Origin: Candidatus Palauibacter australiensis
GTDB taxonomy: Bacteria > Gemmatimonadota > Gemmatimonadetes > Palauibacterales > Palauibacteraceae
Direction of reading: 5' to 3'
NCBI GenBank assembly: GCA_026705295.1
Contig: JAPPBA010000020.1
Coordinates: 1 to 60,828 of the forward strand
DNA: 60,828 nucleotides
Shown here: positions 8,541 through 17,649 of the stretch, one piece after another
How positions within the stretch are numbered: the first letter of the stretch is position 1
Layout of the letters: every line of letters starts with the position of its first letter
Translations under genes and position numbers: made by a program
Notes under the pieces: model-generated
What the model saw: only the letters and a program-made list of their open reading frames with translations
Told to the model about the DNA's origin: nothing
The model's database searches: none

Positions 8541-8559
8541 GGCTGCGCTTGGCGCAGCC
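8541..8559. terminator. hairpin between convergent phoU and ppk
   Basis: GGCTGCGC, a 3-base loop and GCGCAGCC form a perfect 8-bp stem in the 51 bp between the two converging genes. There is no T-tract, so it is a candidate bidirectional terminator without the classic tail. Confidence 0.5.
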
Positions 8560-8585
8560 GTCGCCCGCGCGTCGCCCGGCTTGGG

Positions 8586-10952
8586 TCAGTGCGAGGCGCT
8601 CCAGCGGTCGTCGATCTTGCGCCGGCGTTTCCGGACCGCCTTCAGCATCCGGTTCTGGTAGTCGATGGGACGCTCGTCCGGCGCGGGCTCGCACAGCACG
8701 TACTCTCCGGTCGGCCGCAGGTCCCAGGCGCGCTGATTGTCGCGAAGGGCGAAGCGCAGCGTCTTGCGAAGGCGTTTCCGGATCCGCTTGTCGCGGACGG
8801 GCAGCAGCACTTCGACGCGGCCGTCGAGGTTCCGGCGGCGCCAGTCCGCGCTCCCGATCCATACCTCGGGGCTCCCGTCGTTCTCCCACCAGAAGATCCG
8901 GTCGTGCTCCAGGAACCGGCCGACGATGCTGCGTACCCGGATGTTCTCGCTGAAGCCGGGGATTCCCGGACGGAGCCGGCACTGGCCGCGGATGATGAGG
9001 TCGATCTTCACGCCGGCGGCGGACGCGGCGTAGAGGGCGCGGATCATCTTCGGATCGTCGAGACCGTTCATCTTCATGATCATGCGACCCCGCCGGCCGG
9101 CCTCGACATGCGAGACCTCGCGCTCGATCCGGGCGGTGAGGGCCCGTCGCAGATCGCGGGGCGCCACGATGAGTTCCTCGTACTGCTGGTCGGGGGCGTA
9201 TCCGGTCAGGTAGTGGAACAGGTTCACCGCGTCGCGGCCGATCTCCGGGCGCGCCGTGAGGATCCCGAGGTCCGCGTAGATCTGCGCGGTCTCCGAGTTG
9301 TAGTTGCCGGTGCCGATGTGGCAGTAGGTGCGGATCTCGTCCCCTTCTTCGCGGACGACGAGCGCGACCTTGGCGTGCGTCTTCAGCCCGACGAGCCCGT
9401 ACGTCACGTTGACGCCGGCCTCCTCCAGCACGGAAGCCCACTCCATGTTGTCGGCCTCGTCGAAGCGCGCCGTGACTTCCACAAGCACGGCGACCGCCTT
9501 GCCCGCCTCGGCCGCCCGCACCAGCGCGGCGATGATCCGCGAGTGCTCCGCCGTCCGGTAGAGCGTCTGCTTGATGGCCACGACCGCCGGGTCCGCGGCG
9601 GCCTCCTCGATGAACTGCTGCACCGTCGCGGTGAAGGACTCGTACGGGTGGTGCACCATGAGATCGCCCGCCCGAATCACCGTGAAGATGTCGGGACGAT
9701 CCTCCGTCTCGCCTTCGCGGATCAGACGGGGCGGGATCATCGGTTCCCAGGGTTCGTGCCGGTGCTCCCAGGGGCCCTCGGCCGCGATCTGCCAGAAGCC
9801 CGACATCTCGAGCAGGCCCGGGATCTCGTACAGATCTTCCTCATCCAGTTCGAGCTGCCGAACCAGGAACTGTCGGACGTCGTCGGGCATGCCCGGCTCG
9901 ACCTCCAGACGAACCACGCGCGCGAAGCGCCGCTCGCGGATTTCCTCGGAGATCATCTGCAGGAGGTCGTCCGCCACCTCTTCATCGCGCGCCACATCGG
10001 CGTTCCGGGTAACGCGGAAGAGCGAAGCGCTCTCGATCTTCATCCCCCGGAACAGTTCGTCCGCGAAGTGCCGCACGACCTGCTCGACGGGGACGACGTG
10101 CCCCCTCTCGGGGAGTTCGACCCAGCGCAGCGCCGTGGGGATCTTCACCCGCGCGAAGTGGCGGGTCCGGCGTTCCGGGTGCTCGAGCATGAGGGCGAGC
10201 GAGAGGCTCATGTTGGACAGGAAGGGGAACGGGTGTCCCGGGTCGACGGCCAGCGGGGTGAGGACCGGATAGATCCGATCCGTGAACGCCCGGCGCACAT
10301 GCTCGCGCTCCTCCTCGCTCAGATCCTCGAAGTCGCGCACGGCGATGTCGAGTTCCGCCGCGAGGCGCGGCCGGAGGTCGTCCATCCAGACCTCCGCCAG
10401 CCGGGTCCGCATGGTCCGAACGCCCTCGCGCACGAGGTCCAGTTGTTCGGCGGGCCCGCGGCCGTCCGGCGATGGCTTCACCACGCCCGCGCCGAGCACG
10501 CGCTTGAGGCCGCCGACCTGCTTCATCACGAATTCGTCGAGGTTGTTCTCCGTGATCGCGAGGAAGCGGAGTCGCTCCAGCAGCGGCGTCCGCTCGTCCA
10601 TGGCCTGGTAGAGCACGCGCCAGTTGAAGTCCAGCCAGCTGAGTTCCGCGTTGAAATAGAGCGACGGGTGGCTCGGCTTCGCGTCGTCGGGCACGGGCTT
10701 CGGCGCCACGGCGCGCGGGAGAACCGGAACGCCGTCCACGCGGTGGCCGACCCGGTAGCCGGGCGGATAGGGCGGGGCACCGGCGCCGTTCTCCGGAGCC
10801 GGTGCGCTCTCGGGGGGCGCCGGGGCCTCACGCGTCGAGGAGGGGTTCGCACCGGCGGAGCGGGGCGATGCCGCCGGGGAAATCCCTCCCGGACGGCGGC
10901 TCCCGTGATAGAGCCTCGGGCGGCGCGAAATCTCGTTCGACTCGGATGACAT
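8586..10952 (-). CDS. ppk1: polyphosphate kinase 1
   Basis: A 788-residue enzyme that polymerises ATP gamma-phosphate into polyphosphate. The order of domains is the usual one: N-terminal helical domain (from about residue 100, LYFNAELSWLDFNWRVL), head domain, and two phospholipase-D-like catalytic domains. The likely phosphohistidine is H545 in CHIGTGNYN, and the second conserved His is H683 in EHDRIFWW. The first roughly 95 residues are a Pro/Ala/Gly-rich extension not needed by the family. The start ATG 10952 is supported by GGGAG six bases upstream. It lies about 100 bp downstream of ppx on the same strand and next to the pst operon. Confidence 0.93.
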   Translation of the reverse strand: MSSESNEISRRPRLYHGSRRPGGISPAASPRSAGANPSSTREAPAPPESAPAPENGAGAPPYPPGYRVGHRVDGVPVLPRAVAPKPVPDDAKPSHPSLYFNAELSWLDFNWRVLYQAMDERTPLLERLRFLAITENNLDEFVMKQVGGLKRVLGAGVVKPSPDGRGPAEQLDLVREGVRTMRTRLAEVWMDDLRPRLAAELDIAVRDFEDLSEEEREHVRRAFTDRIYPVLTPLAVDPGHPFPFLSNMSLSLALMLEHPERRTRHFARVKIPTALRWVELPERGHVVPVEQVVRHFADELFRGMKIESASLFRVTRNADVARDEEVADDLLQMISEEIRERRFARVVRLEVEPGMPDDVRQFLVRQLELDEEDLYEIPGLLEMSGFWQIAAEGPWEHRHEPWEPMIPPRLIREGETEDRPDIFTVIRAGDLMVHHPYESFTATVQQFIEEAAADPAVVAIKQTLYRTAEHSRIIAALVRAAEAGKAVAVLVEVTARFDEADNMEWASVLEEAGVNVTYGLVGLKTHAKVALVVREEGDEIRTYCHIGTGNYNSETAQIYADLGILTARPEIGRDAVNLFHYLTGYAPDQQYEELIVAPRDLRRALTARIEREVSHVEAGRRGRMIMKMNGLDDPKMIRALYAASAAGVKIDLIIRGQCRLRPGIPGFSENIRVRSIVGRFLEHDRIFWWENDGSPEVWIGSADWRRRNLDGRVEVLLPVRDKRIRKRLRKTLRFALRDNQRAWDLRPTGEYVLCEPAPDERPIDYQNRMLKAVRKRRRKIDDRWSASH

Positions 10953-11056
10953 GCGACTCCCTCGGTCACTCTCTCCTGGTCACCTGGCCGGCCATTTGCG
11001 GACGCAGGGCCTGTAATATAGGCCTGACGCCGCGTTTTCCGCTCGTTTTGGCCGTC

Positions 11057-12715
11057 TCAGCCGGAAGTTGGCGTCGAAACCAGGTCGAAGGTGACGTACG
11101 GTTCGAGGCCGAAGATGCGGGCGAAGAGCTTCCCCTTCTTGCGCAGCGCCCACTGCTCGAGGAGCAGGCTTCCCCTCCGCTCGAGACGGAGTTCGAGCCT
11201 GTCTTCGTGCACGCGCGCATCGATGCTCTGCACGCGCTGGAGGTGCTCGCGGTCGAGGGAGTCCGCGATGCGAAGGAGGGCGGCGAGCCTCTCCACCCGT
11301 TCGCGATCGGGAGGACCCAGGTCGCGGTACAGGTAGTGGCTGCGGCGCGGTTCGGCCCGCCGGTGGTAGCGCGCCACCAGGGCGACGAGCGGGAGCTCGT
11401 TCGGCGCGATGCCCGGGATCTCGCTGTGAAGGATCAGGTAGAGCGAGTGCTTGTGGTGTTTCGCATAGGAGATGTGCTGCCCGATGTCGTGCAGGATCGC
11501 CCCCGCCAGCAGAATCCGGCGGTCGCGCGGTTCGAGGCCGTGGACCTCGGCGAGCTGGTCGAAGAGGGAGAGGGCCAGCGACGCGACGTGCCGCCCGTGA
11601 TCCTCGTCGAAGAGGTATCGGCGCCCGAGCGTGAGCGCTCCTTCGTGGACGATCCGCTCCAGCCGCCCGAACCCGGCGCCGCTCGTCAACTCGTCGACGA
11701 GGTCGAAGAGCACGCCCTCCTTCACGCCGACTCCGGGGACGAGAATCTCTTCGGCTCCCGCGAGTTCGGCGACGCGGTCGTACACGATCGCGGCGGGGAG
11801 GATCACGTCGGCCCGGTCTTCGCGCAGGCCGAGCCGTCCGATGCGCTGGCTGTAGGAGAGGCGGGAGAACTCCTCGATCGCCATGGCGAGTTCGGCCCGC
11901 GTGATGCGGCGGGTGCCGTCGGCGGCGCCGTGACCCGCGAGGCGCGCGAGTTCCTCGATATTGCCGCCGGTGGCGATGAGCTGGACCGGCGTCCAGTGCT
12001 TGCTCGCATGCGGAATGCGGAGCGTGGCGGCGTACTCCGCGAGCAGATTCGCGAAGTGCGCGGGCGCATCGTCCGCCCCCGTGAGTTCCTCGAGCAGCCG
12101 GACCGATCCCATTCGGTGCGACTGGCTCCACATGATCCCGGACCGATCCGCCAGCGACACCTCGACGCTTCCGCCGCCGAGATCCACGAGCATCCACTTG
12201 GCGTCGCCGAAATCGACCCGCTGCTTCACGGACGTCCACACGAGCCGCGCCTCATCCGTGCCGGAGATGAGATCGAGCCGGATTCCCGCGTCCTTCTCGA
12301 CGCGGCGGACGAGATCTCCGCCGTTGCGGCTCTCCCGCACCGCGCTGGTGGCCACGGCGCGCACATGCTCGATGCCCAGGCGGTCGATTTCCTCCCGGAA
12401 GCGCCGGAACCCCTCTACGGTCCGATCGATGGCGGAAGGCGACAGTTCCCCCGTGAGGAAGGCCGAACGTCCGAGCCGGACCGGGACCCTCTCCGACGCG
12501 AGTTCCACGTAGCGGTGTGGATCGACGAACTCAGCGGCGACGAAGCGGAACGCGTTCGACCCGACATCGATGGCGGCGACGCGCAGCGGGAACGGGAGCG
12601 GCTCCCGGCCGTCGGCGGTCTCGCGTGGCAGTGGTGGCGTCGTAAGCTGCATCGCGGGAAACGTAGCCGAATCGATGGCGGTGCGCTCCTGTCCCCGACC
12701 CGCGGCCGGAGGCAT
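11057..12715 (-). CDS. ppx: exopolyphosphatase / guanosine pentaphosphate phosphohydrolase with HD-like C-terminus
   Basis: A Ppx/GppA family enzyme of up to 552 residues; a second start at 12652 would give 531. The actin-like ATPase fold is seen in AAIDVGSNAFRFV (phosphate loop 1), TSAVRESRNG, LVDLGGGSVEVSL and the catalytic-type Glu region. The C-terminal part has an HD-type helical domain with ILHDIGQHISYAKHHKHS, as in long Ppx proteins. It degrades polyphosphate or pppGpp (family knowledge). It precedes ppk, so synthesis and breakdown are likely co-transcribed. It is divergent from the amidohydrolase gene with only 36 bp between starts. Confidence 0.9.
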   Translation of the reverse strand: MPPAAGRGQERTAIDSATFPAMQLTTPPLPRETADGREPLPFPLRVAAIDVGSNAFRFVAAEFVDPHRYVELASERVPVRLGRSAFLTGELSPSAIDRTVEGFRRFREEIDRLGIEHVRAVATSAVRESRNGGDLVRRVEKDAGIRLDLISGTDEARLVWTSVKQRVDFGDAKWMLVDLGGGSVEVSLADRSGIMWSQSHRMGSVRLLEELTGADDAPAHFANLLAEYAATLRIPHASKHWTPVQLIATGGNIEELARLAGHGAADGTRRITRAELAMAIEEFSRLSYSQRIGRLGLREDRADVILPAAIVYDRVAELAGAEEILVPGVGVKEGVLFDLVDELTSGAGFGRLERIVHEGALTLGRRYLFDEDHGRHVASLALSLFDQLAEVHGLEPRDRRILLAGAILHDIGQHISYAKHHKHSLYLILHSEIPGIAPNELPLVALVARYHRRAEPRRSHYLYRDLGPPDRERVERLAALLRIADSLDREHLQRVQSIDARVHEDRLELRLERRGSLLLEQWALRKKGKLFARIFGLEPYVTFDLVSTPTSG

Positions 12716-12751
12716 CTTGGTGCCTTACGGTCAAGATCCCGGAGGTTCCGA

Positions 12752-14092
12752 ATGTCCGTCATCGCTTCAGCGGCCACCGCGCCCCGACGCTTCCCACTCG
12801 TCCGCCATATGGGCGTCCTGTCCGCCTGGCTGACCGTACTGTTCGCCTGCCTTGCTTCCGCGACGCCGGCGGCCGGCCAGCGCGAGGCGATCGCCTTCAC
12901 CGGCGCCTCCGTAATCGATCCGGTGACTTCCGGCGTCCTCTCGAACGCGACGGTCGTCGTGCGGGAAGGCGTCATCGTTTCCGTGACGGAGGGGGGCGAG
13001 GCGCCCGCCGCCGCGCGCACGATCGATCTCGGCGGCCGCTACCTCGTCCCCGGCCTCATCGACGCCCATGTCCACATCGGGACGCTCGAGGCGGCCCGCC
13101 GCGCCCTGCTCTCCGGAGTCACGACGGCGCGCAGCATGGGGGCGGGGTTCTTCGCCGACGTCGGCCTGCGGGAACTGTTCCGGGGCGGGGGCCTTCCCGG
13201 CCCGGAGATCCTCGCCGCGGGCTACCACGTGCGGCCCCGCCCGGCCGAGGGACTCTTCCTCGATGAGCCGGGGCTCGGCGATCTCCTCGGGCGCGACGTG
13301 CGCGGCGCCGAGGCGATGGGGCGGGTGGCGCGCGCGATGCTCGATCGCGGCGTGGATTTCATCAAGGTCAACGCGACCGAACGCGCGGGCCTGCCGGAAA
13401 CCGACCCCCGCAAGCCGTTCTTCACGGAGACCGAACTGTCGGCGCTGGTGGCGGAGGCCTCGCGCGGCGGCGTCCCCGTAGCCGCGCACGCGCACGGCGA
13501 CCGCGGCGGCCGGGCCGCAGTCGCGGCGGGCGTGCGGAGCATCGAGCACGGGACGTATCTGCGCGACGAAACGCTCCGCCTCATGCGGGAGCGGGGCACC
13601 TACCTGGTGCCGACGATCGCCGTCGTGTCCGATCTCACGGTGCCCGGCGGCGACTACGACGATCCGGTGCTCCAGGTGCGCGGACGGCACATGCTCCCCC
13701 GCGTCCGGGAGACGGCGGCGGCCGCGCACGCGCTCGGGGTGCCGCTCGTCGCCGCGACGGACACCGGCTACGGGTCCGGGAGCGTCCTCCGCATGAGCCA
13801 CGAACTGATGGAGTTCGTGGGCATCGGGATGAGCGAACTCGATGCGATCCGCGCCGCGACCACGGTCGCGGCGGAGTTGCTCGGCATCGCGGACCGGACG
13901 GGACGGGTCGCGGCGGGGTTCGAGGCGGATCTCCTTGTCCTCGACCGCAACCCGCTCGATGACATCGGCCAGTATCAGGATGTGCTGTTCGTGATGAGCG
14001 ACGGCACGATCGCGCTCGACCGGCTCGACTTCCGCGCGGATGCGATCGGGGCGGATCGGATCGGGACGGAGGAGAGCCGGACCCGCCCATGA
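12752..14092 (+). CDS. secreted amidohydrolase (imidazolonepropionase-like)
   Basis: A 446-residue metal-dependent hydrolase. The N-terminus carries a hydrophobic export signal (MGVLSAWLTVLFACLASATPAAG) after a short basic leader. Binuclear metal ligands of the superfamily are visible: HVH in DAHVHIG, the bridging Lys in FIKVNATE, His in AAHAHGD, His in SIEHGTYL and Asp in AATDTGYGSG. The small beta-sandwich halves at both ends are also present, the C-terminal one ending in GFEADLLVLDRNPLDDI. The substrate is unknown; exported relatives hydrolyse dipeptides such as Xaa-Pro or other amides. A GGAGG site seven bases before ATG 12752 fixes the start. The stop overlaps the GT2 gene start (ATGA). 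Confidence 0.88.
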   Translation: MSVIASAATAPRRFPLVRHMGVLSAWLTVLFACLASATPAAGQREAIAFTGASVIDPVTSGVLSNATVVVREGVIVSVTEGGEAPAAARTIDLGGRYLVPGLIDAHVHIGTLEAARRALLSGVTTARSMGAGFFADVGLRELFRGGGLPGPEILAAGYHVRPRPAEGLFLDEPGLGDLLGRDVRGAEAMGRVARAMLDRGVDFIKVNATERAGLPETDPRKPFFTETELSALVAEASRGGVPVAAHAHGDRGGRAAVAAGVRSIEHGTYLRDETLRLMRERGTYLVPTIAVVSDLTVPGGDYDDPVLQVRGRHMLPRVRETAAAAHALGVPLVAATDTGYGSGSVLRMSHELMEFVGIGMSELDAIRAATTVAAELLGIADRTGRVAAGFEADLLVLDRNPLDDIGQYQDVLFVMSDGTIALDRLDFRADAIGADRIGTEESRTRP

Positions 14093-15522
14093 GCGACGTC
14101 GGACCGCTGGCGTACCTGGCGCTTCTCGCCCTCCTCGCTCCCTTCGGAGCGCATCGGCTGCGCCTGCTCTGGCTGCGGATGCGCCGGCCCGCCCGGGTGG
14201 AAGCCCGCGCCTGGGAGGGCGCGCTCCCGGTCGTCACGGTACAGTTGCCCGTCTTCAACGAAGCCAACGTCGTCGAACGGCTCATCGACGCCGCTTGCCG
14301 TCTGCGCTATCCGGCGGACCGCCTCGAAATCCAGTTGCTCGACGATTCGGACGACGAGACGGTGGCGATCGCGGCGCGGCGGGTGCGCGAATGGCGGGCC
14401 CGCGGGATCGACATCCGGCATGTGCGGCGGGGATCCCGCGAGGGGTACAAGGCCGGCGCGCTCGCCCACGGCGTAACCCTCGCCCGCGGCGACTTCCTGC
14501 TCGTGCTGGACGCGGACTTCGTTCCGCCCCCGGAGTTGATTCGGGAGTTGCTCCCCCCGTTCGCGGACCCCGGCGTGGGGGCGGTGCAGGCGGCCTGGGA
14601 CCACCTCTCGCCCGATGCGAGCTGGCTGACCCGGGCCCAGGCGCTCTTCCTCGACGCGCACTTCGCGATCGAGCACGAGGCGCGATACCGCGCCGGCCTC
14701 TTCTTCAACTTCAACGGCTCCGGCGGAATGTGGCGCAAGGCGTGCGTGCGTGCGGCGGGGGGTTGGCAGAGCGACACGCTGACCGAGGATGTCGACCTCA
14801 GCTACCGGGCCCAACTCGCGGGCTGGCGTTTCGTCTACCGGGACGACGTCCGGGTCCCCGCCGAGCTGCCGGCGAATCTGCGCGCGGTGGAGATCCAGCA
14901 GAGCCGCTGGACGCAGGGCGGCATCCAGAGCGCACGGAAGCTGCTGCCACGAATCTGGCGCGCCCCCGTGCCGGCGGCGATCAAGTTCGAGGCGACGGCC
15001 CATCTCGTGGGACACGTCGTGCACCCGCTGACGCTCACGATGGCGGCGGCGCTCGCGGGGGCCGGGTGGGCGACGGCAACGGGCTTCGGCCTCCCGGCCG
15101 GCGTTCACGTCGCCGCCGTGCTCCTCGCCACCGTCCCGTTCGTGCTCTTCTACGGATCTGCCGGGTGGATCCGCGGGCGCCGGCGCCTCGGGCGCCGCAT
15201 CGTCGAAGCCCTGCTCCTCGGGCTGGGGCTCGGCGTGCCCCTCACCTTCGCCGTCGCGCGGGCCTGCCGCGGGACCCGGACCCCCTTCGTCCGCACGCCG
15301 AAACGCGGCTTCGATCCCGTCGTGGCGTACCGGGTCCGGCTCTCGGGCGGGCCCGCGCTGCTGCGCCTGGCGCTCGCCGCGGCGCTCGCCGGCGCCGTCG
15401 TGAACACGGCGCTCGTCGGATCACCGGCCGTCCTGCCCTTCACCGCCCTCTTCGCCGCGGGCTACGCCCTCACGACGCGCGAATCCCTGCGAACCCCGCC
15501 CGCGCCAGCCATCCCAGGCTAG
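14089..15522 (+). CDS. processive GT2 family glycosyltransferase (cellulose/mannan synthase-like)
   Basis: A 477-residue membrane glycosyltransferase. After one N-terminal span comes a GT-A domain with LLDDSDDET, DADFVPPP (DxD), TEDVDLSYRAQLAGW (catalytic TED) and QQSRWTQGG, a QxxRW motif that marks processive enzymes such as cellulose, mannan and glucosylglycan synthases. Four or more C-terminal spans follow. It likely polymerises a beta-linked exopolysaccharide or glycolipid at the inner membrane, with the sugar unknown. The start ATG 14089 overlaps the previous stop. The last 102 bp overlap the end of the convergent GT87-like gene. Confidence 0.88.
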   Translation: MSDVGPLAYLALLALLAPFGAHRLRLLWLRMRRPARVEARAWEGALPVVTVQLPVFNEANVVERLIDAACRLRYPADRLEIQLLDDSDDETVAIAARRVREWRARGIDIRHVRRGSREGYKAGALAHGVTLARGDFLLVLDADFVPPPELIRELLPPFADPGVGAVQAAWDHLSPDASWLTRAQALFLDAHFAIEHEARYRAGLFFNFNGSGGMWRKACVRAAGGWQSDTLTEDVDLSYRAQLAGWRFVYRDDVRVPAELPANLRAVEIQQSRWTQGGIQSARKLLPRIWRAPVPAAIKFEATAHLVGHVVHPLTLTMAAALAGAGWATATGFGLPAGVHVAAVLLATVPFVLFYGSAGWIRGRRRLGRRIVEALLLGLGLGVPLTFAVARACRGTRTPFVRTPKRGFDPVVAYRVRLSGGPALLRLALAAALAGAVVNTALVGSPAVLPFTALFAAGYALTTRESLRTPPAPAIPG

Positions 15523-16770
15523 GAGGGCCAGCGGCGGCCCGTGGATCAGCCACGTCAGCCAGGCGGGTTCCGGCCACGCTCCCGTCGCGAGATAGGCATC
15601 CCTCCCGGCGTAGGCGAGAAACACGGTTCCGCTGAACAGAAGCCATCCGCGGCTCGCCGAGAGACAGGCGAATGGGAGTACCCACAGCAGGTACCACGGG
15701 TGGAGCGTCGGGGAGAGGAGGAGGGCGGCTCCGATCGTCCACAGGAGGACGCGCTCCAGCGGCCAGCGGCGGAGCGCGGCGCGCAGCGCGATGGCGCCGA
15801 CGACCGACGCGCCGATCCACTTCCCGAGATCGGGGTGCCCCGGCAGCCGTTCAAGCACCCGGTAGAGGCCGCCGTTGAACGCCCACAGGTCCGCGTAGGT
15901 CCGCAGACCGTCGAAGAGGGCCGGCCCCGCGCCGACGTAGGGCGCATAGAGAAGGAGGGGTACGAGGACGGCGGCGGCGAGCGCCCCGGGGCCGCGCAGC
16001 CGGAAGAGAGCCGGGAGCGCCGCGAGAGGCGCGAACTTCACGGCCGCGCCGAGCCCCAGGAGGGCGCCGGACCGCCACGCCGGGACCGCCGCACTGCCGG
16101 CCAGCGCCACGGCGCCCAGCATGGGCGCGACCCCGAGCGGATCCAGGTGCCCGCTCCAGGCCACTTCGATGACGACAAGCGGAGACAAGAGATAGAGCAG
16201 GAGCGGGAGCACGCTCCCGCCGGACGAAAGCCTGTCGATGAGTCGCGCGACCAGCAGATCGGCCGCGAGCCACCCCAGCTTGAAGATCCACCACGCGGGG
16301 CCGGCCGAGGCCAGGAGCGCGAATACGATCTGAGTCCCCGGCGGGTAGATCGTGGGCACGTCCGCGTGATTGATGAGCGGCCACCACGCGGTGCGCAGCT
16401 CTTCGATCGCCGTCGCCGAGGGAGGATGGGCGTAGGGATTCACGCCGTGGGACTGAACCCAGCCGTCCCACATGTACCGGTAGATGTCCTCGGAGAGGGT
16501 GGGCGCCGCAGGAAAGACGCCCGCTCGGAGGGCGATCCCGGCGGTCCAGATGTGCCGGCGGATCGAACCCGCCCGGCCCGGCGCGGCAGCGTAACGGGCC
16601 GCGCCGAGATAGGCCGCGAACGCCGCGACCCAGAGCGGAATCGCCGGCCACGGAGTGCCGGACCCACCCCAGGCCATGCCCCAGAGCGCCGCCGCCTCGA
16701 CGGCCACGAGCAGCCAGAGCCAGCGTGGCCAGCCTGCGCCTGTGTCAGCGGGTGACCCCGCCGACGTCAC
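15421..16770 (-). CDS. GT87-like polytopic glycosyltransferase (DUF2029 type)
   Basis: A 449-residue integral membrane protein with about ten hydrophobic segments. An early loop DIYRYMWDGWVQSHGVNPYAHPP carries the acidic residues typical of GT-C enzymes that use lipid-linked sugars (mannosyltransferase families). GHLDPLG and LSPTLHPWYLLWVLP are further family blocks. The acceptor is unknown. GTG 16770 was chosen because it overlaps the upstream gene's TGA (GTGA) and starts just before the first span; the open frame continues to 17016 in non-family sequence. Its 3' end overlaps the convergent GT2 gene by 102 bp. Confidence 0.8.
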   Translation of the reverse strand: MTSAGSPADTGAGWPRWLWLLVAVEAAALWGMAWGGSGTPWPAIPLWVAAFAAYLGAARYAAAPGRAGSIRRHIWTAGIALRAGVFPAAPTLSEDIYRYMWDGWVQSHGVNPYAHPPSATAIEELRTAWWPLINHADVPTIYPPGTQIVFALLASAGPAWWIFKLGWLAADLLVARLIDRLSSGGSVLPLLLYLLSPLVVIEVAWSGHLDPLGVAPMLGAVALAGSAAVPAWRSGALLGLGAAVKFAPLAALPALFRLRGPGALAAAVLVPLLLYAPYVGAGPALFDGLRTYADLWAFNGGLYRVLERLPGHPDLGKWIGASVVGAIALRAALRRWPLERVLLWTIGAALLLSPTLHPWYLLWVLPFACLSASRGWLLFSGTVFLAYAGRDAYLATGAWPEPAWLTWLIHGPPLALLAWDGWRGRGSQGFARREGVARGEEGGEGQDGR

Positions 16771-17078
16771 CGCCGGGCCGAACTGAAGAGCTGTCGCAGC
16801 ATGGGCTCGGGGAGTTCGACGGCCCGCTCGACGACGCGCGCCACCGTTTCCTCCATGATCACCGGGGCCGTGTCGTACTTCTCGTCGTCGAGCCGAAAGG
16901 AGAGCCAGCCCCGCACGAGGTCCTCGGCGACCGGTTCGGCGATGACGAGGATCTTCCACCGGCGTTCCCCGTCGTCGAGGCTGCCGATGGCGGTCTCCTG
17001 GCCGGCTTCGTCCCACATCCGCAGTTGGGGGCGTCCTTCTTCGGCGCCGTCGGCTGCGTCGTACTGGTCTTCAGGCAT
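16767..17078 (-). CDS. small acidic protein of unknown function
   Basis: A 103-residue soluble protein I do not recognise. The N-terminal 25 residues are acidic and polar, followed by a mixed alpha/beta core (RRWKILVIAEPVAEDLVRGW, then a helix TVARVVERAVELPEPMLRQL). ATG 17078 has GGAGG at the right distance (CGGAGGACGG before ATG). The frame is open to 17144 but that part has no support. It overlaps the GT87-like gene by four bases and follows another unknown gene by 23 bp, so the three are probably one operon. Confidence 0.65.
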   Translation of the reverse strand: MPEDQYDAADGAEEGRPQLRMWDEAGQETAIGSLDDGERRWKILVIAEPVAEDLVRGWLSFRLDDEKYDTAPVIMEETVARVVERAVELPEPMLRQLFSSARR

Positions 17079-17101
17079 CCGTCCTCCGATTCGACCGCGA
17101 T

Positions 17102-17503
17102 TCAATCGGTCTCCGGGGCCTCCTCGTCCGAACGCTGCCGCCACAGGCCCATCAGGTATGCTTCATACTCTTCAGGGGCAGCTTCGTAATCGCGGCGCCA
17201 CGTCTCGAAATCGGGTAACGGCACGCTCTCCCGGAGTCGCTTGGTCGCAAGTCGGACCATCGTCTGAAACCCCAGGCGCTCCTGGCCGAAGGCCTGCGCC
17301 CGGGCTTCCTCCTCCACGATCTCGTAGATGCGCTCTTCGGACAGGGAGAGGAAAACTTCGGTGAGTTGAGCCGAGCAGTAGTCGGCGTATTTGGCCCGCA
17401 GAACGCCTTCGTCGGACTCCGATCCCCTCTCGGCATCCCGACCGGGCGCTGGACGCTCCGTATCGGAGGACACGGCTATACTCGGCTCGCAATCGCTGGC
17501 CAA
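17102..17503 (-). CDS. unknown soluble helical protein, TTG start
   Basis: A 133-residue protein with a charged, disordered first 35 residues and then a helical domain (EGVLRAKYADYCSAQLTEV, ERIYEIVEEEARAQAFG, ETWRRDYEAAPEEYEAYLMG). I do not recognise a family. TTG 17503 is supported by an excellent GGAGGTGA site seven bases upstream. It is the first gene of the three-gene minus-strand unit ending in the GT87-like gene. Confidence 0.65.
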   Translation of the reverse strand: MASDCEPSIAVSSDTERPAPGRDAERGSESDEGVLRAKYADYCSAQLTEVFLSLSEERIYEIVEEEARAQAFGQERLGFQTMVRLATKRLRESVPLPDFETWRRDYEAAPEEYEAYLMGLWRQRSDEEAPETD

Positions 17504-17649
17504 CCCCTCACCTCCCCGCTCACCACTCCCTGCGCGATTTAGCCCCGGGTGGGACGGGCGTCAACGGTTGGCAGGCCCCGGCAAGAGCCCCGCTGCGGCC
17601 GTGGTCCGCGACCGGACCCTCGCCGACGCAGGCTCGTCCGCGGTTTCTC

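Noticed and set aside
10964-10983. Two GGTCAC copies upstream of ppk as a Pho box
   Set aside because: The spacing is 14, not 11, and the second copy overlaps the ribosome site region of ppk.
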